The notes below the pieces were generated by a model that saw nothing but the letters and a program-made list of their open reading frames with translations, did no database searches and was not told the origin of the DNA. Shown here one piece after another: positions 32,205 through 40,186 of a stretch of 64,000 nucleotides of DNA (position 1 is its first letter; every line of letters begins with the position of its first letter). The DNA comes from Veillonella intestinalis (GTDB taxonomy: Bacteria > Bacillota > Negativicutes > Veillonellales > Veillonellaceae). A program made the position numbers and the translations under genes. The DNA is taken from the NCBI RefSeq assembly GCF_943193155.1, contig NZ_CALPDB010000001.1, forward strand, positions 310,001 to 374,000, in the 5' to 3' direction.

Positions 32205-35024
32205 TTATTTTCTTGTAGAACAACGGTCTAATAAGTAAGCAATACTTACAAATGGAATACCGCCATTTTCACCAAGACCAATTTCACAAGTGGAACTGGA
32301 ACTTACACCTAAAGTGCAACCATATTTTTTAACTTCATCAGCTAAATCTTTAGTGGCACATTTATTAAGTTCTGGTGTAAAGAAACCTTTTTGACCAGCA
32401 AAACCATCACAAGCAAATGATTTAATATTGAATACTTTATCTGTACATGCACGAGCTAAATTTTCAATATAATCGCCTTTGTTTAATGTTTTAATTTTAC
32501 ATTGTTTGTGGACAATTACTGATTCATTGCATTTAGTTACATTTAGGTTTGGTAAAATTGTATACAAGAATTCAGAAATATCAAGGATTTTTAAGCCTTT
32601 AATGTGTTTAAATGCATGGTTAAAGCAAGCGGAATGGTCAATAACGACTGGATAAACGCCACCTTCACTAGCTTTCATTAAAGAAGCTGTTAAATCTGCT
32701 AACGCTTGTTTATCAATTTCTTCATAATTTTCAAAACTTAGGCCACAGCAAAGATTTTCAATATGTGGTGGATAAATTACATTATAACCGGCTTTATCAC
32801 ATAAACTTTCAAATACTTGTTGTAAGCTACGAGTATCATCATAGCCTTGATTTTGGCGGAATGCACGGTTAGCACAAGTACTGAAATATACTACATTCTT
32901 CTGGAATAATGGATTCCGTTTATTGCTCAATTTATAAGTATTAGCCTTAGGCATTGTTTTTGGTAAATAAGGTGTTAAGCCAGTTAATTGATGGGCATCT
33001 TCTGAAATCTTAGCTAATAAAGTTTTAGTAGCTACTTTTCCTGCTACCCCACCTAAGGTTACCCCTACTCTAGCCGCTTTTAAAGTCGTGCTAAAGTTAT
33101 TATAAATAGCTTGCGCCAAACTACGTCCTTTAGGATCAATTTTACGCATAGAAATAGCAATCTGAGCTGTATCAATCCCTAATGGGCAAAGTTGTGAACA
33201 CATAGAGCAAGCAGCACAAGTGTCTACACCATAATATTCATAGCCTTTTTTAAGCTCCGCTGCCATTTCAGTGTTGCCTTCTTTAAGCAAGCGTTGTTCT
33301 TCGCGAAGTAAAGAAATGCGTTGACGTGGTGTTAAGGTTAAATTACGACTTGGACAGTTCTTTTCACAGAAGCCACATTCCATACACATATTGTATAGTG
33401 GATCAATATCATTCATGGCTTTTAGATTTTTCTTATAAACGTCTGGGTTATCAGTAATAATAACATCTGGGTTTAGTAGACGTAGTGGGTCAAAGATTTC
33501 TTTAATGCGACGGTTAACAGCATATGCTTTTTTACCCCACTCTAATTCTACGAATGGTGCTACCATGCGACCTGTACCATGTTCAGCTTTAATAGAGCCT
33601 TCTACGCCAGCTACTCGTTCTGCCATTTCTTTAACAAGACCAGCAAAGTTGTCCATTTCTTTTTGTTCATTAAAGTTAGGTGTAATGATAAAGTGAACAT
33701 TACCACTTAAAGCATGACCGAAGATAATACCACTATCTACAAAATCATATTTGTGGAATAATTCAGTAATCATTTCGATACCGTCAGTAAAGTCTTCAAT
33801 TTTGAAGCATACGTCTTCTGTAATAACAGTTGTACCAGGACGACGAAGACCAGCTGCAATTGGTAATAAACCTTTACGAATCATCCACCAGGAGTTATAT
33901 TCAGCTGCATCTTTGGAATATAAACTTGGGATTACAGTTGGAATATCTTTTAAATGTTCTTTGATATATTCTAAGTTTTGATCTAATGTAGCTTCGTCAT
34001 TGCTTTCAGATTGGAATAAAATACAGCTAGTGCCTTCAGGTACACCGCGTACAAATGATGGCACTTCTGGCAATTGCTGTACACTTTTTAGACTTAAATA
34101 GTCCATCATTTCAGCAGCTACTACCTTTTCACGAGACATATTAGCTAAGGCAACTACTGCGCGAGATGCATCATTTAATTTTTCAAAGAATAAGAGACCA
34201 CAGCCTTTGTATTTAGCGTCTTCTACGCAATTATATGTAACTTCACTAACAAAGCCTAATGTACCTTCACTACCGATAAATAAATGGTTTAAAATGTCTA
34301 CTATATTTTCAAAATCAACTAATGAGTTAATACCATAGCCAGTTGTATTTTTGATTTTATATTTACGGTTAATTAAATCTACTAATTCTTGATCAGCCAT
34401 GATTTGACTACGTAGGTTAAGAATATCTTCAATCATCTTACCATGAGTACGCATGAAGTCATTAACGCTTTGCGCATCACCGGTATCAAGAATAGTACCG
34501 TCGGCTAGCACGACGCGCATAGAACGAACTGTTTTATAGGAGTTTTGAGCAGTACCGCAACACATACCGCTGGAGTTATTATTAAAAATCCCCCCTACTA
34601 AGGCTGTAGTAATTGTAGCTGGATCCGGCCCAATTTTTTTACCATAAGGAAGTAAAGCTTCATTAGCATCAGCCCCAATTACGCCACAGGCTAAGCGAAT
34701 TGCATTGCCGTTTTCTAATACATGAGCATATTTGAACCCGTCATTAGCTACGATTAATACATCTTCAGATGAGCATTGCCCTGATAAGGAACTACCTGCA
34801 GCGCGGAAAGTAACAGGTGTGCCACAGCGATTAGCTAACAAAACTAATTGTACTACTTCTGCTTCCGTATTTGGTTTTACTACTACTTTTGGCAAATAGC
34901 TATAACACGATGCATCTATGCCATAAGCATAACGTAATAAATAATCTGTAAAAACACGATCTGGTGAAATCTTTTTGGCTTCTGATACAAAGGTATCAAA
35001 ATCACGTTTCAAATATAAGCTCAT
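32205..35024 (-). CDS. FAD- and [4Fe-4S]-containing oxidoreductase, probable D-lactate dehydrogenase
   Basis: A 939-residue fusion protein. The N-terminal PCMH-type FAD domain (about 40-270) contains PVTFRAAGSSLSGQC. An FAD-linked oxidase C-terminal domain follows to about 530, with HALSGNVHFIITPNF and GSIKAEHGTGRM. Next are two ferredoxin clusters, CMECGFCEKNCP and CAACSMCSQLCP, and a cysteine-rich C-terminal half with ENLCCGLSFENYEE. This is the GlcD-GlcF-like fusion of D-lactate/glycolate dehydrogenases. D-lactate is the likely substrate in a lactate fermenter; substrate is inferred. AGGAGGT precedes ATG 35024. Confidence 0.85.
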   Translation of the reverse strand: MSLYLKRDFDTFVSEAKKISPDRVFTDYLLRYAYGIDASCYSYLPKVVVKPNTEAEVVQLVLLANRCGTPVTFRAAGSSLSGQCSSEDVLIVANDGFKYAHVLENGNAIRLACGVIGADANEALLPYGKKIGPDPATITTALVGGIFNNNSSGMCCGTAQNSYKTVRSMRVVLADGTILDTGDAQSVNDFMRTHGKMIEDILNLRSQIMADQELVDLINRKYKIKNTTGYGINSLVDFENIVDILNHLFIGSEGTLGFVSEVTYNCVEDAKYKGCGLLFFEKLNDASRAVVALANMSREKVVAAEMMDYLSLKSVQQLPEVPSFVRGVPEGTSCILFQSESNDEATLDQNLEYIKEHLKDIPTVIPSLYSKDAAEYNSWWMIRKGLLPIAAGLRRPGTTVITEDVCFKIEDFTDGIEMITELFHKYDFVDSGIIFGHALSGNVHFIITPNFNEQKEMDNFAGLVKEMAERVAGVEGSIKAEHGTGRMVAPFVELEWGKKAYAVNRRIKEIFDPLRLLNPDVIITDNPDVYKKNLKAMNDIDPLYNMCMECGFCEKNCPSRNLTLTPRQRISLLREEQRLLKEGNTEMAAELKKGYEYYGVDTCAACSMCSQLCPLGIDTAQIAISMRKIDPKGRSLAQAIYNNFSTTLKAARVGVTLGGVAGKVATKTLLAKISEDAHQLTGLTPYLPKTMPKANTYKLSNKRNPLFQKNVVYFSTCANRAFRQNQGYDDTRSLQQVFESLCDKAGYNVIYPPHIENLCCGLSFENYEEIDKQALADLTASLMKASEGGVYPVVIDHSACFNHAFKHIKGLKILDISEFLYTILPNLNVTKCNESVIVHKQCKIKTLNKGDYIENLARACTDKVFNIKSFACDGFAGQKGFFTPELNKCATKDLADEVKKYGCTLGVSSSSTCEIGLGENGGIPFVSIAYLLDRCSTRK

Positions 35025-35086
35025 ATGTTAGGACCTCCTACCTATTGTTATGCTACTAAGCACGACGCATAGTCTAATATAAACTT

Positions 35087-35115
35087 AGAATAGCATACTG
35101 AAGTTATCATGTAAA
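35087..35115 (-). promoter_or_regulatory. Predicted promoter of the FAD/Fe-S dehydrogenase
   Basis: On the minus strand TTTACA (35115-35110), 17 bp, TATTCT (35092-35087), with about 60 bp of leader to the ATG. Confidence 0.5.
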
Positions 35116-35415
35116 TCAATGATATACCTATGCTCTAGAGTCATATATAAATAATTACCATTAAATCCCTAATAAACTCATAAAATAAAAAATATGTTCT
35201 TATAAATAATTACACGAATTGAATAATTTTTAAAAATATTGTTTCAATAATTCATGAAACTCATCATTTATCTAATTAATAAATCTTCTCACTAACTCAT
35301 TATAAGTCCCATAAATATAGGAAATTTATAAATTATATTTCAAAAAGTTATTAAGAAAAATTTAAACTATATATTCAAATTATTCGTTTTATAATATGAA
35401 AAATATATTTGATAT
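35116..35415. other. Very AT-rich non-coding gap
   Basis: Three hundred bases with no credible open frame, tRNA or strong hairpin. Base composition is visibly more AT-rich than the neighbouring genes. It separates the leftward dehydrogenase from the rightward SpeD-like gene. Confidence 0.6.
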
Positions 35416-35444
35416 TTTACAATTTTTAAGGTTCACGGTATAAT
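35416..35444 (+). promoter_or_regulatory. Predicted promoter of the SpeD-like gene
   Basis: TTTACA (35416-35421), 17-bp spacer, consensus TATAAT (35439-35444). The start would be near 35451, leaving a leader of about 100 nt. Confidence 0.7.
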
Positions 35445-35496
35445 ATAATGATATAAAAATACATAAAATGCATATGTTGTATGTTTTTCATAAATC

Positions 35497-35518
35497 ACAA
35501 GCTGTTGAATCAGCTTGT
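35497..35518 (+). promoter_or_regulatory. Leader hairpin before the SpeD-like gene
   Basis: ACAAGCTG (35497-35504) and CAGCTTGT (35511-35518) form a perfect 8-bp stem with loop TTGAAT, 20 bases before the ribosome site. No T-run follows, so it may affect mRNA stability or translation. Confidence 0.5.
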
Positions 35519-35553
35519 CACTATATATTAATGCTTATAAGGAAGGTGTCACA

Positions 35554-36072
35554 GTGTCAAATTCAATTGGAACTCATTTACTTATTGATTTATATACTTG
35601 TTTAGAAGATGCGATTAACTCCCCTCTTATTATTCAGGAAAGTGTTACTAATGCCCTAGAAGCAGCCCAACAGCCGATTGATGAAATTAGCTGCCAAGTG
35701 TTAGATGATGAAATTGTTTTATTTGCTGTATCCCCTCATTGCCATATTGCAGTTCATGCGTATCCTGAAATGGGCTATGTAGCCGTTGATATTTACACCT
35801 TTAATATTTCTTTGCAGGCCACTTTGATTATGCGTGTTTTAAAACAATCCTTTGGTGCTGATCGAGTAAAAGCGACTAGCATTAATCGTGGTGATTTTGG
35901 CTCAGTTAAAGATATGAAACCACGGAAGAAATCGTCTGTTTCTGCCCTAGCCCGCGTGACTAGAACACGGATGCGCTTACAGCAAACAGGTACAAAATTA
36001 AAGTCTACAGGAGCTAAAGTATTCAAGGTTATTTCTTCTAAAAAAAATCGCCATGAGCAACCTTTAGATTAA
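35554..36072 (+). CDS. SpeD-like protein with altered active site and basic tail
   Basis: A 172-residue protein whose first about 115 residues follow the bacterial S-adenosylmethionine decarboxylase (SpeD) pattern: IGTHLLIDLYTCLEDA, HIAVHAYPEMGYVAVDIYT, SINRGDFG. In Thermotoga numbering, which aligns here without shift, the autocleavage/pyruvoyl Ser63 is Cys63 (in SPHCHIAVH). His68 is kept and catalytic Cys83 is Phe83 (YTFN). The usual ESH at the cleavage site is HCH. A Lys/Arg-rich tail of about 50 residues follows. GTG 35554 is chosen behind GGAAGGTG. It is probably not a standard decarboxylase; its role is unknown. Confidence 0.75.
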   Translation: MSNSIGTHLLIDLYTCLEDAINSPLIIQESVTNALEAAQQPIDEISCQVLDDEIVLFAVSPHCHIAVHAYPEMGYVAVDIYTFNISLQATLIMRVLKQSFGADRVKATSINRGDFGSVKDMKPRKKSSVSALARVTRTRMRLQQTGTKLKSTGAKVFKVISSKKNRHEQPLD

Positions 36073-36080
36073 ACAATACA

Positions 36081-36120
36081 AAAGACTATCCCAAAGCAAA
36101 TTGCTAACGGGATAGTCTTT
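36081..36120. terminator. Bidirectional terminator
   Basis: AAAGACTATCCC (36081-36092) pairs with GGGATAGTCTTT (36109-36120), followed by more T; ends the SpeD-like gene and can serve the convergent phosphatase gene. Confidence 0.9.
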
Positions 36121-36140
36121 TTTTATATAAATTCTAATTA

Positions 36141-36818
36141 TTATAATAAGGTATCAACAGCAATATTTAAAATTACATCAGAAGGGGTATGACAAATATA
36201 ATCAGCCCCAGCTGCTTCTAATTCCTCTTGTGTTCCATAACCATAGGTAACGGCAACTGCACGACAATTTAGCTTTTTAGCAGCTTCCATATCATATTTT
36301 CGGTCCCCTACCATGTACCAGCCTGTAATTTCTTTTTTTGTGCGATTTGAAGAAATTTCTTTCATGTCTGCTAAGGCTTCTTTTAGAATATCTTCTTTAT
36401 GCACTATACCACGGGCATTATCAGCCCCTTTGATAATTTCAAAGTACTTAGTTAAACCAAAATGGTCTAGCACTTCTTTGGCCAACGGTTCTGGTTTGGC
36501 AGTAGCTACAGCAACATACGTATTAGTTTGACGTAAAGTTACTAACATGCGTTCTACATCTTCATATACTTTATTTTCAAATTTCCCAACTGTATTATAC
36601 CGTTCTTTGAAGTATCCATAAGTCTCTTCCGCATCAGCATCGTTCATATGACAATGTTCTCGCAAGGAATCAACAATTGGTGGCCCAATGAATAACGTAA
36701 GAATTTCATCAGACGGTACCGGTACACCTTTTTTTTCTAATGCATAAATAACAGATTTTTTAATACCTTCGGCTGAATCTGTTAAAGTGCCATCCAAATC
36801 AAATAAAACACAAATCAT
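36141..36818 (-). CDS. HAD-superfamily phosphatase, Gph-like
   Basis: A 225-residue haloacid-dehalogenase phosphatase. Motif I is VLFDLDGTLTDSAEGI with the nucleophile Asp at residue 7. A helical cap with FIGPPIVDSL follows, then motif II in VAVATAKPE, motif III lysine region in ADNARGIVHKEDI, and motif IV in YMVGDRKYDMEAAKKL. It resembles phosphoglycolate phosphatase; the true substrate cannot be read. AAAGGA lies before ATG 36818. Confidence 0.88.
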   Translation of the reverse strand: MICVLFDLDGTLTDSAEGIKKSVIYALEKKGVPVPSDEILTLFIGPPIVDSLREHCHMNDADAEETYGYFKERYNTVGKFENKVYEDVERMLVTLRQTNTYVAVATAKPEPLAKEVLDHFGLTKYFEIIKGADNARGIVHKEDILKEALADMKEISSNRTKKEITGWYMVGDRKYDMEAAKKLNCRAVAVTYGYGTQEELEAAGADYICHTPSDVILNIAVDTLL

Positions 36819-36969
36819 ATTTGAATCCTTTCTTAACTATACATAGAATTAAAAATCTGTGGTACAATAAATTTATATAGTAGCCCTTATTTATATCTTA
36901 TACATTGGATTTGGTATACCCTATTCCTATTTTTAGATATTATAAGCCTAACTACTATTAAATTAATAG

Positions 36970-36987
36970 CTATACTAAGTAGTATAG
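36970..36987 (+). promoter_or_regulatory. Hairpin touching the ribosome site of the BFD-like gene
   Basis: CTATACT (36970-36976) and AGTATAG (36981-36987) form a 7-bp stem whose 3' end abuts GGGAGG (36987-36992). Folding would partly hide the ribosome site, so translational control is possible. Confidence 0.4.
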
Positions 36988-37000
36988 GGAGGTAATACAG

Positions 37001-37252
37001 ATGGAGTTTGAAGAACAAAAAGTACCCGATAGTATTTTAGACAAATATACTAAAGTCTGCACTTGTCGTAGCATTTCACGTAAAACCATTAAAGAAGCCA
37101 TTAATGATGGTTGTGATACGATCCCTAAAATTAGAGAGCGTACTGGTGCTGGTACCGGATCTTGTGGTGGCAAAAATTGTGGTGTCCGTATTGTTAAACT
37201 ATTACAGGACATGGGCAAATTGCCAAAACCAGGTGCACCGAAAGAAGACTAA
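37001..37252 (+). CDS. BFD-like [2Fe-2S]-binding small protein
   Basis: An 83-residue protein built almost wholly of one BFD-type domain. Four cysteines sit in the BFD arrangement: C-x-C in KVCTCRSISRKTIKEAI and two in GAGTGSCGGKNCGVRIV. BFD domains act in bacterioferritin iron release or as modules of nitrite reductases and dehydrogenases. Here it is free-standing, one of only two rightward genes in this half, with its own terminator, close to the suf operon. A role in Fe-S or iron handling is plausible but inferred. Confidence 0.85.
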   Translation: MEFEEQKVPDSILDKYTKVCTCRSISRKTIKEAINDGCDTIPKIRERTGAGTGSCGGKNCGVRIVKLLQDMGKLPKPGAPKED

Positions 37253-37268
37253 TTTATAGGTTTGGTAA

Positions 37269-37318
37269 AAAAGGAGTTAACTCATAGCAACAGCAGTTGT
37301 TATTGGTTAACTCCTTTT
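37269..37318. terminator. Bidirectional terminator between BFD-like gene and sufU
   Basis: AAAAGGAGTTAAC (37269-37281) pairs with GTTAACTCCTTTT (37306-37318). Confidence 0.9.
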
Positions 37319-37344
37319 ATTATACATGATTATATGTTAAGTAA

Positions 37345-37785
37345 CTAGCTATGAGATTCTTCCTTTTTTAACGCTTCTTTTAAGGTATGCCAAGCTAATA
37401 CAGCACATTTTACACGAGCTGGCATATTAGAAATATTTTGAAGAGCAATAGCATCTTCTAATTCTTCTAATTCAGCTTCATCAGTTACTTCTTTTTTGAT
37501 CATGCCTAAGAAAATATCGACTAAACGAAAGGCTTCAGTCACAGATTTACCTTTAATAATGTCAATCATCATAGAAGCCGATGCTTGACTAATAGCACAA
37601 CCAGAACCAGTGTAAGCGGCATCTTTTACTACGCCATCAGCTACATCTAATTGCAAGGTTAAATCATCACCACAACTTGGATTATGACCATGTTCTGATA
37701 CTGTGAATACGTCTAAAAGACGTTTATTTCGTTTATCTTGATTATGTTCTAAAATTAACTCAGTATATAACTGATCCATTTCCAT
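37345..37785 (-). CDS. sufU: SufU, sulfur-transfer/Fe-S assembly protein
   Basis: A 146-residue SufU protein. Zinc/Fe ligands are visible: NPSCGDDLTL, GSGCAISQASASMM and PARVKCAVLAWHTL, in the usual order with the Asp of CGD. SufU accepts persulfide from SufS in Gram-positive SUF systems. It is the last gene of the sufCBDSU operon. RBS AAAGGAG nine bases before ATG 37785. Confidence 0.95.
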   Translation of the reverse strand: MEMDQLYTELILEHNQDKRNKRLLDVFTVSEHGHNPSCGDDLTLQLDVADGVVKDAAYTGSGCAISQASASMMIDIIKGKSVTEAFRLVDIFLGMIKKEVTDEAELEELEDAIALQNISNMPARVKCAVLAWHTLKEALKKEESHS

Positions 37786-37858
37786 AAGTAGGAACTCCTT
37801 TATACTTGCTTATTTCCCCCTCGTCAATACTTAGGGATATGGTTTACTTTAGTCTTCT

Positions 37859-39088
37859 TTAGTCTTTAAGACCCATTGTAGGTCGTACTTGTTTTACTGC
37901 ATCTAAGAAAATATCTAAATCTTCTTTACGGGTATAAATGTACATGCTTAAACGATTAGAAGCAGGTACTTTATAATAGGCACCTAATGGTTGAGCACAA
38001 TGATGACCGGAACGAATACAAACACCATAGCTATCTAAAATAGTAGCTACATCATGAGGATGTACATCGTCAATCGTAAATGCAATTACACCATGTTTCT
38101 CTTTTGGATCTTCAGAGCCGAGCACATGAACATGTGGAATGGCTAATAGTTTTGGCAATACATAAGCTACTAATTCCTTTTCGTAGGCATTAATATTATC
38201 CATGCCATATTCTTCTAAATATTCAATAGCAGCCTTCAAAGTTACAGCCCCATGTGCATTTGGTGTGCCTGCTTCAAATTTATAAGGCACTTCATTATAG
38301 GTTGTACTTTGTTCTTGTACATACTCAATCATATCACCACCTAATAAGAATGGTGGCATAGATTCTAGTAGATGGCGTTTACCATACATAACACCAATAC
38401 CTTGAGATGCACACATTTTGTGGCCTGAGAATACAAAGAAATCACAGTCAAGGGCTTGCACATCGATTTTTTTGTGAGGCGCTGACTGAGCACCATCAAG
38501 AATAGCAATAGCACCTACAGCGTGAGCTCGTTTAATTAGCTCATCTACAGGAAACTCCATGCCTAGTACATTACTTACATGGGCGAAGGATACGATTTTT
38601 GTATGGCTATCAATCTTATCCATCTCACCATCTTTCAAATGGCCCGTTTCATCTAAGTACATATATTCTAAAATAGCCCCAGTTGTTTCCGCTACACGTT
38701 GCCAAGTTACTAGATTAGCATGGTGTTCGGCAATGGTAATGACGATTTTATCACCTTTTTTTAGATTATGTAAGCCATAGCTAAAGGCGATTAAGTTTAA
38801 GCTTTCTGTCGTATTGCGTGTTAATACAATTTCTTCCCTAGCTTTGGCATTGATGAAACGTTGCACCGCATCGCGTGCTGTTTCATACGCCTCAGATGCT
38901 TCCACAGCCAACACATGGGCTCCTCGATGAGGATTACCATTATGATGTTTTAAATGGGTTTCAAGGGCATTAATAACCACTTCTGGTACTTGTGTAGTTG
39001 CTCCACTATCTAAATACACTAAACGGTGACCTTTATGCTCTCTTTGTAATATAGGAAAATCTTTATATGCTTCTGCAATCGACTTCAT
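37859..39088 (-). CDS. sufS: Cysteine desulfurase SufS
   Basis: A 409-residue group-II cysteine desulfurase. It carries YLDSGATTQVP, TRNTTESLNLIA, the PLP-lysine motif FFVFSGHKMCASQGIGV and the catalytic cysteine in CIRSGHHCAQPLG. Supplies sulfur to SufU and the SufBCD scaffold. AGAAGGTG precedes ATG 39088; sits 39 bp after sufD. Confidence 0.96.
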   Translation of the reverse strand: MKSIAEAYKDFPILQREHKGHRLVYLDSGATTQVPEVVINALETHLKHHNGNPHRGAHVLAVEASEAYETARDAVQRFINAKAREEIVLTRNTTESLNLIAFSYGLHNLKKGDKIVITIAEHHANLVTWQRVAETTGAILEYMYLDETGHLKDGEMDKIDSHTKIVSFAHVSNVLGMEFPVDELIKRAHAVGAIAILDGAQSAPHKKIDVQALDCDFFVFSGHKMCASQGIGVMYGKRHLLESMPPFLLGGDMIEYVQEQSTTYNEVPYKFEAGTPNAHGAVTLKAAIEYLEEYGMDNINAYEKELVAYVLPKLLAIPHVHVLGSEDPKEKHGVIAFTIDDVHPHDVATILDSYGVCIRSGHHCAQPLGAYYKVPASNRLSMYIYTRKEDLDIFLDAVKQVRPTMGLKD

Positions 39089-39127
39089 AATACACCTTCT
39101 CTATTCTATCTTATTACTACGGCCCAA

Positions 39128-40177
39128 TTAAATCTTAGCTCGTACCGCAGCTAATACTACTTCTTCTAACTCAGCATCTTCGAGTCGATCAATAACTGGA
39201 CGTAACATAGATTCTACAATGATATGTTTAGCTTCTTCTTCACTGAAACCACGGCTCATTAAGTAGAATAATTTAGTCTTATCCAATTGGCCGGCACTAG
39301 CCGCATGATTCCCCACTACATTATCTTCTTTACAAAGAAGTAATGGCAAAGATACAGATTTTACTGTTGGATCAAGTAATACACAAGTATCTTCTTCAGC
39401 CCCTTCAGCAGCTACGCTACCACGAATGAAATCTAAAGTACCGCGGAAGGATTTTTTAGAATTATCGGCTAAAGCGCCTAATACGTGAATATCACTTACT
39501 GACTTAGGTGCTACATGAGACATCAACATAGAAATGTCAAAGCGCTGTTCATTGTCACCTAAATAGGCTAAATCATGTTCAATATGAGCTTCTTTACCTA
39601 CTAAATCTTGTGTATAATGCAAGAAGTTTTCGCCCCCACCTAATTCTACATTGAGAAAGGCAACATGGCTGTTGTCAGCTAATTTTGTATAACGGTGTTC
39701 AATTTGTTGTACCCCTTCATTCAATAGCTGAACTTTTTTGAATACTACATTTGCATTTTCTGCAGTATTTACTTCTGTTAAAAGGTTTAAACCACCTTCA
39801 GTGGCGTTGCCTTTAACTACATATAATACTTCTAAAGAAGCACCCTCAGCTACATCAATAGCTAAGCGAGTTTTATCACCTACACTAGCATTGTCCGCAT
39901 CAATGGTGATGACTACTTTTTCAGAAGCCCCAGCAGGCACGGTAATAGCTAGACCTTTAGTATAGTCATTAGTAACAGCTGCTAATGAGGTTGTTTCAGC
40001 CCCTTCAAAATCAGCTTTTAATAATGCATTATTACTTAACTCCGTTACTACACCCGGATTAGCATCTACTGTTACAATCGCAGGTTTACTACCAGTAGCA
40101 ACTACCCCTTCCGTATGATTTACCTTTAACCACCGGAAAGTAGGTCTAGGGAGTTCATTAAATAGTACGTTACTCAT
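39128..40177 (-). CDS. sufD: SufD, Fe-S scaffold subunit
   Basis: A 349-residue member of the SufB/SufD family with the C-terminal beta-helix segments DNSKKSFRGTLDFIRGS, ALLLCKEDNVVGNHAASAG-like region and YLMSRGFSEEEAKHIIVES. Shorter than typical (about 420), with a reduced N-terminal part. Order after sufB and before sufS fits. AGGAGGT lies before ATG 40177. Confidence 0.92.
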   Translation of the reverse strand: MSNVLFNELPRPTFRWLKVNHTEGVVATGSKPAIVTVDANPGVVTELSNNALLKADFEGAETTSLAAVTNDYTKGLAITVPAGASEKVVITIDADNASVGDKTRLAIDVAEGASLEVLYVVKGNATEGGLNLLTEVNTAENANVVFKKVQLLNEGVQQIEHRYTKLADNSHVAFLNVELGGGENFLHYTQDLVGKEAHIEHDLAYLGDNEQRFDISMLMSHVAPKSVSDIHVLGALADNSKKSFRGTLDFIRGSVAAEGAEEDTCVLLDPTVKSVSLPLLLCKEDNVVGNHAASAGQLDKTKLFYLMSRGFSEEEAKHIIVESMLRPVIDRLEDAELEEVVLAAVRAKI

Positions 40178-40186
40178 CAGTACCTC

